From: Adineta steineri
Lineage: Eukaryota; Rotifera; Eurotatoria; Adinetida; Adinetidae
Length of the DNA: 64,000 bases
Assembly: GCA_905250115.1 (NCBI GenBank)
Contig: CAJNOI010000002.1
Location: forward strand, 874,771 to 938,770
Direction of reading: 5' to 3'
Shown here: positions 11,984 through 25,182 of the stretch, in pieces
How positions within the stretch are numbered: the first letter of the stretch is position 1
How the letters are laid out: each line of letters starts with the position of its first letter
Notes under the pieces: model-generated
What the model saw: only the letters and a program-made list of their open reading frames with translations
Databases searched by the model: none
Told to the model about the DNA's origin: nothing
Program-made: the position numbers and the translations under genes

Positions 11984-13053
11984 TTATTTTTTGGCAGCGG
12001 CTTTTTTTGGACTTTTTGCTTTCTTTGTTGTTGCACTTTTACGCGCTTTTTTTGCTGCTGGTTTAGCTGCTGGTTTAGCTGCAGTGCTAGTCGATGTATT
12101 TGCAGCGGATGAGGCTGCCGATGGTGCTGCGGCGGCAGGAGCAGCAGCTGGTTTTTTTGCTTTAGATTTTGATGCACCGGCAGCTTTTTTCTTGGGTGAT
12201 GCAGCTTTCTTCTTTGGACTTTTAGCTTTCTTAGCACCGGCAGCTTTTGGTTTAGCTGCTGCTTTTGATTTTGGTTTAGCTATATTAAATGAAAAAATAA
12301 AATATATTAAAAAGTCTTTTTTTTTCTTATAATCAACTAACCTGCTTTAGCCTTTTTAGCTGGTGCTGCTTTCTTTGTAGCTGCTGTTGTAGCTGCAGCA
12401 GCACTAGGAGCTGGTGCAGTTGATGCAGCAGTGGTACTTGCTGCTGCTGTTGTAGTAGGTTTGGCTACCTTTTTTGTTGCTGCTTTTTTAGTTGGAGATG
12501 CTGAACGTTTTCGTTTGGCAGCACCACCGGCAGCTTTACCTTTGCTTGATGATCGAGCTGTTTTGGCTTTAGTTCCACTTGCCTTCTTAGCACCACCTGG
12601 TGTTTTTGATCGACTACGCGATTTTGATGAAGCTGGTTTCTTAGCAGCTGTCTTCTTTGCACCACCAGATGATGCACTCGTTTTCGATGTTGTAGCTAAT
12701 TTAAAACTTCCACTTGCACCAATACCTTTTGTTTGTTTTAATGAATTATTTTTTGTGCCAGCTCGTAATGCGGATTTTAAATGTTGATTAGCTGTTGCTG
12801 AATTAACTTTAAAATTAGCCAAAATATATTTTAATATAGCTACTTTTGATGTACCATTACGATCATTTAATTGTGTTATTGCTTGTTTAATCATAGCCGA
12901 AAATTTTGGATGAGAACTTGAACCTTTAGCTTTTTTGGCTTTATTTGCTGAACCAGCAGCAGCTTTTTTCTTGCCTTTAGCAGCTGCGCCAGCATTACCT
13001 GATGCACCATGTGATGTATTAAGAGTTGATGAACCACTAGTAAGATCAGTCAT
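11984..13053 (-). CDS. Linker histone H1, spliced
   Basis: Two exons (13053-12342 and 12279-11984) separated by a 62-bp GT-AG intron encode about 335 residues, longer than typical animal H1 (about 190-225). After a Ser/Gly/Ala-rich N-terminal tail with a KGKKKAAAG basic patch comes the winged-helix globular domain at about residues 45-120: HPKFSAMIKQAITQLNDRNG, SKVAILKYIL, and a final GIGASGSFKL, matching the GxGAxGxFxL signature. The C-terminal tail is extremely Lys/Ala/Pro/Ser-rich with SPTKK, KTPGG and SPKKK motifs of the kind phosphorylated by CDKs. It compacts chromatin by binding linker DNA at the nucleosome dyad. It stands alone with no core histone gene nearby. The intron suggests a polyadenylated, replication-independent type of H1; I saw no clear histone stem-loop after the stop. 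Confidence 0.95.
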
Positions 13054-16000
13054 TGTCTTGAATTATTGAAGATTTCTTTTTGAAAAGATGAAATGAATAT
13101 GAAGCAGAAAAACTTGTATGTTGTGTGTGTATGTATGCGCGCGCACGAGAGAACGATGTCGATAGAATGAATGAGAATGATGGTGGTAATGCTGGTGTAT
13201 GTGCGTCGTCGTCGACGTTGCCTTTTTTTCCTCTCCTTCCTTCTCCCGAAACGACTCGAACCGCACATAGGACACCTTTTGTCGTTCGAACTATCATAAG
13301 ATTGTTCAAGCCTTCTCTGAAAAATTGCAAATATTTTCATAAAAATTAATTAAATAAAAAAGATTTTTTTATATCATATGATAGAAAAGACTTTTTTCTA
13401 TCGAATGATATCATTTATAACTGATATTTTTCATAAAAACATAGAAAAAAATAAGTAAAAATACGACGAACAAGATGAGATTTAGCGCATGTTTGCCAAG
13501 AATTTAATTATTTTATTGAGATTAAAAAAATATTTTTTAATAAATTATACATGATTTGATAGAGAAAAGTGTCTTCTATCGAATAGCTATGTGAAATTTT
13601 TAAAACTCGTTCAAACGCGAAGGCAATTTTAGCAAAAAGCGAAGGATCTGGTGAACAAAATGGCCATACAAGAAATAACACACAACGGGACGACGATGTA
13701 TTGCAATAGAGCATCATCGACGATGTTGTTGCCAGTTATTACTTATATTCTCATAAAGATTATATCTAGACAAATTTAAGAAGACGATCTAATCATTCAG
13801 CATACAGTCTTTAATTGAAATTAATTAGCATAAATAATAAAACAAGATAGATCTAATATTATACTATAGTTTACTACAAAAAATGACAAAAAAAAAAAAA
13901 GATTTAAATAAATTAAAATGAATGACAGTAATCTTTCAACTAGTTTCTAATAAATCTAAACGATTAAGTCGATCGAATATTATTATTGTTTATTTAATGA
14001 TCATATGTAATCATTATTTAACAACTTATGCAAATATATTATTTGAAGTGTTAAAAAAAATCCATTTTTTCTTTTCTTTTCGAAATTAAAATAACAAAAG
14101 AAAAACCAAAAAGACAAAAAGAAAAACGGAATCTTTTTGTTGTCTTTCTCGTAGTGACAAGCGTGAATAACTTTTTCAATGTGTTCATTTATTTTGATAA
14201 GTATCTATGACATATTATTACATAAACGTATATAGATTGGTTTAATCTACTATAGAGAAACGTTTCGTTCATCACTAGAGTAAAGAATATATATATATGT
14301 ATGCTATATTCCTGTTTATCAGTAGGAAAAGGGGAAGAAAAAGTTGTTCTGTTAGAAGGTGGTCTAATCAATACGATATGTTTACCAATCGATATTACGA
14401 TCAGAGTATCATGTCGTTTTTGAATAGAGAAAATACAACGTTTTCAAGGTCAAATATAGAGAAAAAAAATAATATTTTGATAATTATTAACCCTTTCGGG
14501 ATTGGGGACGCTTATCAGTGTCGAAATCGTTGTCTTCAAAAAATAAGAACACGACATGAATAAATGAGTTCAAAGTAAATTGACATGCATAAGGTCATCG
14601 ACAATGTGACAGGCTTTTTGTGAGCGAATTGTTTCCTTTACAAAATATTATCACCTAGACATAGAGAAATCAATCGATTTTCTATCAAGTTTCATGTCTT
14701 ATAATTTTTGAAAGAATAACTCCGTCCCGAAAGATTTAATATTAGAATCGTTGATTGATTAGATTTTCCTCTTCCTTTTATTTATATTGTTTTAAATACG
14801 AGAGATTACTGATTGTTTTTTTTGAAGTATATAGGGGTGGATTAAGCATGATAAGTAATTATAAAAAGATTAAGGTACATCAGTTGTATAAAAAAGAACA
14901 TATGTTCGTTCTTTTAGACTCGTCGAGTTAATGTCGATGTTATTTCAATTATTTTTTTTTCTTGTAAATATAGAAATGGCATACCCATATATTAGAAAAA
15001 ATAAAATGTGAATGTATTGCAATTCGTTTTTATGAGTGTGTATGTGACGAATGTTTATCTTTGTAAAATTCTGACACTTGATAGTTATGCTGTTATGTCA
15101 TCAAAGAGTGCAATGAAAAAAACGACAACATCTTAATTGTCATGGTTAAGAATAAATTGAATCGCATAAGTTTAATATATCTCTATAGAAACGAATAAGA
15201 CAATAAAGATAAGCGTGAGAAAATTTTTTTGTTTCACACATGCTATAGAAAATTCTTCCTTCTGATTTAACAGAATAATAAAGAGAAAGTTGCTTTTTTT
15301 CTTAAGTTAAAATAGAATTATTATGCTAATTGAATCATTAAATTTTAAATAAACGAATAAAATCGTTTAATTCTTTTTTTTGTTCAATACAAAGAAATAA
15401 GAATACATTTTTAGAAGTTTAATTTTAATGAAAGGAATAATATAGAAATATCTCACTTTAGTAAAAATATTTTTTTTACTATATTGATTTTTAATACATA
15501 TGAATATAGTTAATTTGAACGATAATGTAAAGTCATTTGGTTGTAATATGAGAACTAAAATCTTTTTAAACTAAGAAAAAAACAGTTTTTTATATAAACT
15601 TAAAATCAACGAGTTAGATTTTGAGAAAATTGCAAACGCTTCACATTCCTAGTTGTAAACATTTGTTTTTTCAACAATTGTAGAATCAAGACAAGATTTA
15701 TAACTATAAATCCATATCATTCTTATACGTGCGTTTTAATCCAATATGATAAGTCCCGAAGATTATTTTGTTACTGTCAATTTGTGAGGTAATTATAGAA
15801 AAGTTAACATTGTTCTTGATCAATCTTTACTATTTTATATGCTGTTAAAGATTTGTCTAATATATATTGATACATCACTTAATGGACACATTTTTTGTAC
15901 AAAATAAGTCATTTTGTATCTTGGTTTTTTCTTATGTTTTTACATATATCATAGTAGATATATCCTTTTCTGTTACATGCGTCTATATAAATATACTGCA

Positions 16001-17565
16001 TATACATACACATATATTAATACTTAGCAGTGTATCATATCTAGTTTCAGTTGTTTTCATCATGCAGTCAATTTTGTTTGTCTCCCCTCGATTCCACTTA
16101 GCTGACATATTTTCCAACAACTACAGAAAAATGTTTACAACCAAGAAAACGTTATTTCAAGAATTATCATACTAACATTTCAATTCAATTCACATACATT
16201 ACTTTTTTAAAGAATACATAAAAAAATTGTATTAGTAAATTTTTATTTCTTTTCCTATATTTATTATCACTATAAACATACTTCTAAAATATATTATCAC
16301 ATGAGATAAATTAAAATGTTAAAAACTCAAATAATCCATTGTGATTTTTTACAGCATCTATCCGACATCTATCATACATAGATACCAACACAGTCAATAA
16401 ACTGCTATTTCGTATAAATATGAACATGAATAAATTTTTACTATTTAAAATTGATATTAAGAAAAGATTGTCAAGATCTACTGTCTACATAAAATTTAAA
16501 TACATATAACACAGATAAACTAATTAATCATTACAAACTAAGAAGTACATTTTCTAAAAGATAATAACATAAATCTAATTCAACTGAATTTATAACTTTG
16601 AAATATCAACTTTTTTTTCGAACAAAAGTTCATAGAGTCAAACTTCAATTATAATTATCAAGATATCAAAAATCTTATTTTATTTTTCACCATTAAATAT
16701 ATGTTTTCATTAATGGATATGAATTGACATTGATACTTTTATTAATTCAATCAATCATTCTGAATAAATCATGAAATGTCATATTAAAAATATATTGACC
16801 GAAAAAAAAAAGAGAAATCATTCTACATATAATAAAAATACGTTTCATCTTTTATTTTATTAACCAAAGAAAAGATTGAAATATTTATTTCTGTTATTGA
16901 TTAATCATCCATATAATATATAAATTTCATATCTATCTCACCAGTTTATTTATAGACTAAAATAGATACAATAAAATGTCTCACACTTCATCATTCACTT
17001 TACAACAATTAGGTTCGTTTTTATTTTGTTCCCTGAATGAATATTATTTAGAAAAGAAAAAAACAACAACAACCAAGATACATCACTGTTAAACTTCTCG
17101 TTTTCTCTTCGAATTAATCGACAAAAAAAAGGATAAGAATAAAAATACTCTTCGAAATTCACACAAACACACGCAAACAAGTCATTCACAATCAAAGACA
17201 AAAGAAAACAATTAATAATTATATAATTATTAATATCATGTTCGTTAAAATTATTGTTAATATCGATGATGTTGATAAAGATAATGAGGAAAAAAGTTCT
17301 TCTTTTGATCGTCGTTGCATATTTGTCGTATCTAATGTTGAGCGTAAAGCAAATAATGGATTGCGTGCATTCTCTTCAAAAAAGAAACAAAAAAAAGACA
17401 ATGTGAATAGGATTCTTAATCAACAGTAGCTCAAAAATATAAGATGATCATTAGAGTTATAATCAACACAAAAGAAAATCTTGTTTAGAAATGAATGAAA
17501 TAAAAAATCTCATGAGAATGAATAACAGTTTTTATTCTCATCATCATTTTTCTATTGTCGTGATC
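13054..17565. other. 4.5-kb gene-free region
   Basis: Upstream of H1 (13.05-13.35 kb) is a comparatively GC- and CpG-richer patch (GCGCGCGC near 13138, CGTCGTCGTCG near 13206) that probably belongs to the H1 promoter/5' UTR. The rest is AT-rich DNA without coding signals. Two related hairpin-like motifs occur at about 13380-13412 and 13557-13588. ORFs of 60-102 codons here look random (Phe/Ile/Tyr-rich, no conserved motif). Confidence 0.5.
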
Positions 17566-18616
17566 TCATGAAGCGTGATACATACCAAGAACCTTGACAT
17601 GAAATATTTTTGATATTGGCTTAATTGCCGTTAATACACAACTATAATAACCTTGATCAGATACATGAATATTACGTATTTCAAGATTCCAATATTCACG
17701 ATTATCTCGTTCAATCATATGTGTTAAATGATAACGACTAAATGGAGTATATTTTAATAGATCAACAAATAAAAGATTAGTTAATTTTTGTGTATCATTC
17801 ATAAATGTTACACGTGACCATGTAACCTATAACAAAATAAAAATACAATTAAATAGATATATATATATTTAGATTTTAATCAATTATATTTACATGCTGA
17901 CGATTTTTATTTTGTATAATACATGATAATTTTGCTGTATGATTAACATACGTAATAATTTCATCTTGTGTTGAAATAATCTCAGCTTCAGAATCAGCTA
18001 ATGTACCATCAACTTAGAAAAACAAAAAAATATATATAAATAAATAAATAAATCAAGTAAGAAATTGAACACTTGACTATACAAGGTCTCTGTCTGACTA
18101 TATTTTATGATGCAATATATAAAAGTAAAAGTTCAACTACGGCAAATTTCTTTTCATCTCTATATGAACTATATCTCTCGTCAATGACATATGTTCCCGT
18201 GAGAAAGGCGAGAAAAGTAACATATTACTTGTATGCATAACATCTTATGATCAATGAAAATCGATCAGTCAAAAAAAAAGATATATAAATGACAAGATCT
18301 ATATATTTTGTTCGTTCATCTTAGAATTATTAATTGGAAAAAAGAGAAGAGAGGTGTCATTTGGTTTTAATGAACATGAGTCAAAAGAGGGATGCATCCA
18401 GCTGTGTGTATCTTGCCTCAAGGTTTTTCTTCTATTTCGAAAGAAAACTTATTAAATGAATATATGTATGTATGTATATGCATATGAAAAGATAGATATA
18501 TATATTTAGACATACTTACCGATAAGTAAAGTCATCACAATAGAAAAAAGAAGACAAGCAAATGCTGCTTGACGAACTATACCAACAGCCGTTACTGTCT
18601 GCTGTTTACATTCCAT
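17566..18616 (-). CDS. Small secreted protein with a single V-type Ig domain (Dpr/DIP/lachesin-like)
   Basis: Three exons (about 18616-18520, 18013-17896, 17826-17566) give about 158 residues. Exon 1 encodes a signal-peptide-like start with hydrophobic core AAFACLLFSIVMTLLIV. Exons 2-3 form one Ig V/I-set domain: first Cys in HTAKLSCIIQ, Trp in HVTWSRV, WNLEIRNIHVSDQGYYSCVL with the DxGxYxC motif, then a final beta strand KIFHVKVLG. Strand order and the WNLEI/SDQGYYSC spacing recall the first Ig domain of Dpr, DIP and lachesin neuronal recognition proteins, which normally have two or three Ig domains and a membrane anchor. Here the frame ends MYHAS-stop and an AATAAA-type signal on this strand follows about 30 bp later. 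However, GGTTCTTG|gtatg at 17586 could be a donor to unseen exons. Function as a cell-surface or secreted recognition protein is inferred. Confidence 0.72.
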
Positions 18617-20671
18617 TGAACAAAAAAAAGAAGAATATCAAATGAATTTTTAGTTAGTTAGAAATAATCGTTCTTTCTTCTTTTGGTCTTCTTTTATATA
18701 TTCTGATTGAAAATTGAATTTAACCCGTTCGAATACTAGTTTAGCAGATATGATAATCGAACATGTGTTAAATGCATCGGACTTTGTCGAATGATAATTT
18801 TCACAATGATAATGGTAATAGGAGATGTGGCAGTAATAGTAATAGTAGTAGTAGTCAGTCGAACGACGTTATAATACAATTAAACCATTAGATGCTTTCG
18901 TCTACAACAAAGAAGGGAGAAAAAAAAGAAAAAAAAAATGAATACTCTTAATATATATATATATATATACATATATAGTGATTAACATGAGAGCATACAC
19001 ACATTGAAAGCATTGAATGTGAGAAGACAATATATGTATATATATATTCAACAATCTGATGAAGAGAAAGGAAGATGAGTCAGTGCAATGTTATTGTACA
19101 TGCAGAGTCATTTTTATCATTAGACTCTTTCGCTCTTCTCTACGATTAATCAAAGAAAAGAGAAGAGCAGAAAAATAAGCGAGATGAACGAAGCAGCTAT
19201 CATTCAATAGTCATAGAATTATACCTGTAATCTTCTTTCTATATAGATAGTCGCAAGGGAAGAAGATATTATTCGAAAAAGAACGGACTCATCTACTATC
19301 ACTTGCTGAAAGATGCATTTCATTAAGTTGTCTTCTGAGAACGTACATATACATATATATACATACTTCAATGCTCATCGTCGTCTTATCTCGATAGTGA
19401 GTCTAACGAGCTCTTCCAGTCACTCATTCATGTACACACACACATGTCTTATCATGTGCTGTTTTTTCGCCTGCCTACGTTCAATTCATTATGACAATCA
19501 CGCAATTCCCGATCTCTCCGTGTATATCTATATGTGATGTGTACGAAGAAAAGTAGACGACGACAGGTTTCACACGCTGTCTATCTACTCGAGGGCATCA
19601 CGTTGGTACATCTCGAAAAACATACATGTATATATATACATGCACCCGGATGTGATGGTATACTAATACACATGATTACATCATTCACCTGTGTAATTCT
19701 TATTCTTTCTATCTCACAGTCTGATCGATAGAAGATAATCGAACTTTTATTGTTGAGATATGTTTGTTTAGACACGGCGAACGATCTACTACTACGACTC
19801 CTAACCGAGTCTAACGAGTGATCGATCACACATACATATATACATACCGAAGCACGCAAGATAATATGGAAGAGTAGAAATGCAAAGGAAAGAATTGTTG
19901 ATGGCAATGTCTTTTCTCGTCGTTGTGGCAATTGCAAGGATTCATCATAGAGTGATTGTTTTGTGTTGGTCTCAAACAAACACATACAAACGGAAGAGAG
20001 AGAGAGAGGGAGAAAGGAATTTCACACATCGTGCTGTTTAGATAAAATAAAACAAGAGAGAAAAAAAAAGAAAAACGGGAAGCAACTGTTGATGTGGAGA
20101 TTCCTGATACTATATAGTGTTCAATGCATGACGCAATGTGAATAGCTGACTTTTAAAGCTTACCAAAACAAAAAAAATTATTCATGCAAGTATTGGTTAG
20201 CTTCAATTCAATAGAATGATGATTTGGAGTGGGCAACCAATCTATCGATTCAAGTTTGGTTATCAAACTCAGCTTATAGATTTTTAATAATCAACTATGA
20301 CATACTTCTATGAATTTCCTTGTATCTTCGAGCGGTTAGATGAAGAACAGCAATGACAAAACCGAGCTAACTTCAACATAAGAGAAAAATCCACATCTTC
20401 TAAGTACTCACTTGTCATTGACTATGACTAGGAAATATATATGAAAAGGAAAATATAGAATATGGATGATAATGTGCGAGTATAAGCTTTCGAAATTAAG
20501 CATCAAGTTTTTTTCGACTGCTGTTGATGTTATACTCAACATAGATGATGATTGAACAACACTTTACACATCTATACACATTAAAACATTGTAGTAAAAG
20601 TGAAAGAATAAATGAAGCTCGCCGTTGGATGAACACAATATAATGTAACAATAAGAGTAAAGTCAGTAAGC

Positions 20672-20739
20672 GAGGAAGGGAGAGACAGAGAGAAGGAGAA
20701 GGATAAGAAGAAGAAGAAGGAAGAGAAAAAAAGAAAATG
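20672..20739 (+). repeat. Polypurine tract
   Basis: A nearly uninterrupted G/A run of about 68 bases with GAA-rich and GA-rich portions. Such tracts can adopt triplex/H-DNA structure; any role here is unknown. Confidence 0.8.
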
Positions 20740-21220
20740 ACATTGAACCTGCGACGTGATGTCCACTAAAGTCACGCATCATCAGTAATACCCCAAACAG
20801 AGGTGAAGGAAACGCTAGCCAGTTCTTCCGTTCGTCTCTCATACAGCTCAAATTGATTCATTCATTCAAATGTAATTGACCGTACATACATACATATATA
20901 CACACACACACATATATATATAAATATATATTGCATAAGAATTAGAAGCGATTCTAATCTGGATAGACACAAATTGTTGCTTGTAAGAAGTAAAAGAGAA
21001 AAAAGTAATTTGAGATCTCAACCATTGTTATCATCGATATTATATCAAAGGAAAATTAGCTCAATTTCTTATTCGAATGAAACTCACTTACGTTGTCTTC
21101 ATGCTCAAAAATGTGAATGTGCAAAGAATTCATGTGTATAAAGATTTTTTTTCCTCTTTCTCCGCCTCTGCAAGCATCAAACTTTCAATACGTATTGATG
21201 AACAATAAATAAATGCGCGT

Positions 21221-21262
21221 AAGAGAGAGAGAGGGAAGGACAGAGAGAGAAAGAGAAAGCAA
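21221..21262 (+). repeat. (GA)n-rich polypurine tract
   Basis: Runs of GA dinucleotides with small interruptions between 21221 and about 21262, in non-coding DNA. Confidence 0.8.
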
Positions 21263-24200
21263 GCAAGAGAAAAGAGAAACGGCATCGTGTTGCACCAACA
21301 CTACTATCCATCTAAGTGACCCATTTCCGGCTCGTTCACCCGTCATCAGTAAAAACAGCAGTCTCATTAGAATAGAAAAACGAATACAAGGTTGACTAAC
21401 GTCTACCGTTGATATGAACAAATCTAACTATCATCAGTTTTTCTTCTCACGACTCTTTCAAGTTCAATGAAGCACATCATTTGCACATCATAAGGAAATG
21501 AAAGTGATTTTCTTTGGCTTTAATAATGATAACACAAGTATATTGTCAATAGAGAGAAACTACGTGACGTGCTCTACATCCGTTTCCTCTATTACTTACA
21601 TAGACATCTTACACCTTTTGTGATTAGGGATGCGACCGTGCACATCGGTCAGTGCACTGAAAAAACATAAATGGATATATATGTCGCCGTTAGATTACTT
21701 AATTTTCTTTGCTTTCGCTTCTTTTCAATGTTCTAATTTGATGCTTAATGAAGTGAACGAACAAGTCAGAATAAAAAGAAAATGAGAATGACAACAGCAG
21801 TACATGCGAGCTGTTCACTCAATTCTATATTAAGTAAAAACTAAGGGCGGAGAATATAGATTGAATTGAATTTATTATTCGATGATGATCATATTTCTCA
21901 GATGTTTAAACAAGGATTTTCATAATCAATGAAAATACAAAAGAAAAATGTTTGTGTTATATTTCACTATAGGATAAACCTTCGAGTTTGTTATTTCTTC
22001 GAAGGTTGTCTTAGTTAATGTTCATTGCAAACTTACAATTACATTAATAAGAAGAAGAAAAAAAAGAAGAATATATTTATAATACAAACTAAGATAAATG
22101 AGAATACAGTCATAATCAAATATTCCTATCAATGTAATGATAATAAAATTCTTTCTAGTGATTAGTAGATATAGGCAATATGATTTCATAACAGATGATA
22201 TCGTTACTGATTTATCAATATATATGTTAATATTGTTAAGAAATAATAAAATGATCTCTGTGAGTTTTACTGTTGCGAAAATTTGAAATTATATTGTAAA
22301 TATAAATATATCTCTTATTTTAATATATTATGATGAAGATAAGTATAACTATGCTCAAAAATTTTTTCAGTATTGGACATAGAACATACTATACTTTGTA
22401 TTATTTATGGTAAACTATGCATAATTCATTCTTCGATAATCTTTTTATGACACATAAACTGTCAAAATTTTAATGTAAAATCAAACTTCTTTAGTATCCT
22501 AGTTTATTTCTTATAAAATATATGATAGTATCGATTATAGATATTCAGAATCAGATAATATTCGAGAAACTATGAATACATTCAACATTTCGTTTTATTC
22601 ATCTTTACAATTTATTCTTTACGTAGTGATTCAATTATACTTTTATATTTAAATAGAAATAAACTTCATTTTTTTTCTTTTGCACTTCATATCAATCAGT
22701 TTTATACTATATGTATGGATTCATTTTCTTAAATCATCCAATCTTCTTCTGTATTTGTTATAAAAGTTTGTTGAATTATTTCTTGAAAATATAAACAATC
22801 TATGTGATAATATTTAATGAAAAGTCAATCATAATACCATGTTAAGTGCTCGTGAAGTCATAATGTTTCTCTCATCATATTCTCATAATCTGAAAGTATA
22901 TAGAAAAAGAATACAAATGTTGAATATGAATAGGAAAGTTATCAATCACAATTACAAGGATTGTCTACTATTTCGCACATTATTTACTATCAAGGTTAGA
23001 TGTCTACGATAAATAATTAGAAAGTATATTGAATTTTTATATTACTATTGAATAATGAAATACAAGCAAAGAATTATAAAAGTTTAAAATGTATAGAAGA
23101 AAAAATTCACCACTCTTTTTATATTACGTTTTTAAAGTATTCATTTACAAATATAAGAGAATAATGAGTTTTAGTTATAAGAACTAGTCATTAGCATTGA
23201 ATAAGGAAGTTATCTTGTAAATAGAGATATTCAGCTGTGCTCAATTACAGCTCTTAGATAATTTATCAAAAGTCGATTGACGCTCAATCTATATGTTCAT
23301 GTAATTATTCATATAAAACTTACGACAACATTAACATTATTATCTTTCAAGGCATAAAAAAAACTCATCAGTCAAATCTTGATAGATAGTTCACTGTTTC
23401 ATCTTTATTATATAACCTAGTTCTCAAGTTCGAGATTCTCTCATTTATATACTTCTTTAATAATGTTGATCTCTTCTTCAAAGAATATTAAGAAACATAA
23501 TTTTAATATCCTGTTCATATTTTTAATAATTCATATTTGACTTAACATTCTGTTTGCGATTTAATTCCATATTGCATTGACACACAAAAAAAAAGCCTAT
23601 AAATTCTATAGAGATATTTGTGTGTATATATATATGTCCTTCGGAACACGTTATATAACGAATATATTCTTTTGAAAGATTTCTGTACACATGAGTCATT
23701 TGAACTAAGCGTTATAAATGCTCATAACTTAAAATCAATAATTTTCTTTAATATCAAACTATGAATATCTTACAAATCAATAGTGCTTTACCTATTGAAT
23801 ATGAAGAGAAGTTTTTTTTTTCGAAATATATCAGTATTCAATTCAATGATATTAATATTATATTTGAAAATTTAATATTCCTATGAATTATTCATTTTCA
23901 TTTGACTCGATATAATCAGTGTCATATAATATCAGATTAGATACTTGTATAAACCATGTTCACCTTCTACAACATGATTTTGACACATTTATTTGCTTAT
24001 AAACTAACTGCAAACACGAAGCAACATCAACAAAAGAATAAAGAAAAAAAAAAGAGAGAGAGAAAACACGAATTTGAATGCAACGAGTACGCTTATACAT
24101 CAAACAGGCACACATATACAAGCTGAACTTGAGCGAGAACAAAAAAACAAAACAAAAGAAGAAAAAAAAGACAGAATAAGTAAGGCTGATGGTGTAATTA

Positions 24201-25077
24201 TCAAGAGAGAAAAAGAAATGAAAACTCCTATTCACATCGATGTACTGTATTAGTCTTACAAAATAGTAAAATCAAATCGTAAAACATACAGTTAATAGAA
24301 TTAAGAAATAGAAAACGACAAGAGAATGTGTCATAACTCGTATATTAAGTATTTTAAGATGACAAACATTCACAAAAAAAGAAGACAAAGAAATATAAGG
24401 ATAATTAAAAGAAATAATAATCATAATCATAATCTGTCTATTAATTCTGACTTTTTGATTGTCAATGTCAGAGAAAGATAGACAAATAAGTACAACAGCA
24501 AAAACAAAAAAGAAGAAATACTGTAGAAAAAAAAAGAAAAAGAATTTTTAAAGCTTTCTTAACACACACACACACATACACATATATATACTAATCTAAT
24601 TTTTGCCATTGCGTATTGAAACAAAACAAAAAAAAGAAGATTTTTTTTTCTAGCATATTATACTGTTGATAAATATAGCCTGACGATCATTCTTAAATGA
24701 TACTATTATAAAATATTTTTTGTGTAAGATGTTTTTTGCAAGGAATAAAAAGAAGAGAGAGAAAGAGAGAGAGAAAAAGAAGAACAAGTAAAGATCAGAC
24801 ACGATTTTCTTCGTTCATTGATTTTATTTTCGTTCCATTTATATTTCCACTGGAGCCATTTCGATCACTGAAATATTCGATAGGGACGATGGCTAAAAAG
24901 AGGACAAAAAAACCAATTCAAAATCAAATTAGAAAAAAAATATTCAGTTATTTATTTTTTGTATGAAGAAGGCAAAAGCACAGTATGTGTATCTACGAAG
25001 AGCATATGCAAAGTGGAAGATCATTTGTTTATTTTTAGCTCTAGTGCAAATGATTGTTTCAATTATTTTGTTTCATC

Positions 25078-25148
25078 TTACCCACGCATATCATCGAGAC
25101 CGTAGGCTGAAAAATATATTAATCGTGACTATGATATTATAGAAACTA

Positions 25149-25182
<34 letters not shown>

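Larger units (their letters stand above)
18617..25077. other. 6.4-kb gene-free region with simple repeats
   Basis: AT-rich DNA between the Ig gene and the ammonium transporter. It includes AT dinucleotide runs (about 18950-18977), a 68-base polypurine tract (20672-20739), a GA-rich tract (21221-21262) and CA/TA runs near 20895-20930. I found no conserved protein segment on either strand, no tRNA-like structure and no repeat long enough to call a transposon. Confidence 0.5.

Noticed and set aside
12431..12787. Plus-strand ORFs of 113-118 codons over histone H1
   Set aside because: Antisense shadows of the Lys/Ala-rich H1 coding sequence.
15867..16175. 102-codon Phe/Ile/His-rich ORF
   Set aside because: Typical chance ORF in AT-rich DNA with a TATATACATACACATAT-type repeat; no motif and no splice support.
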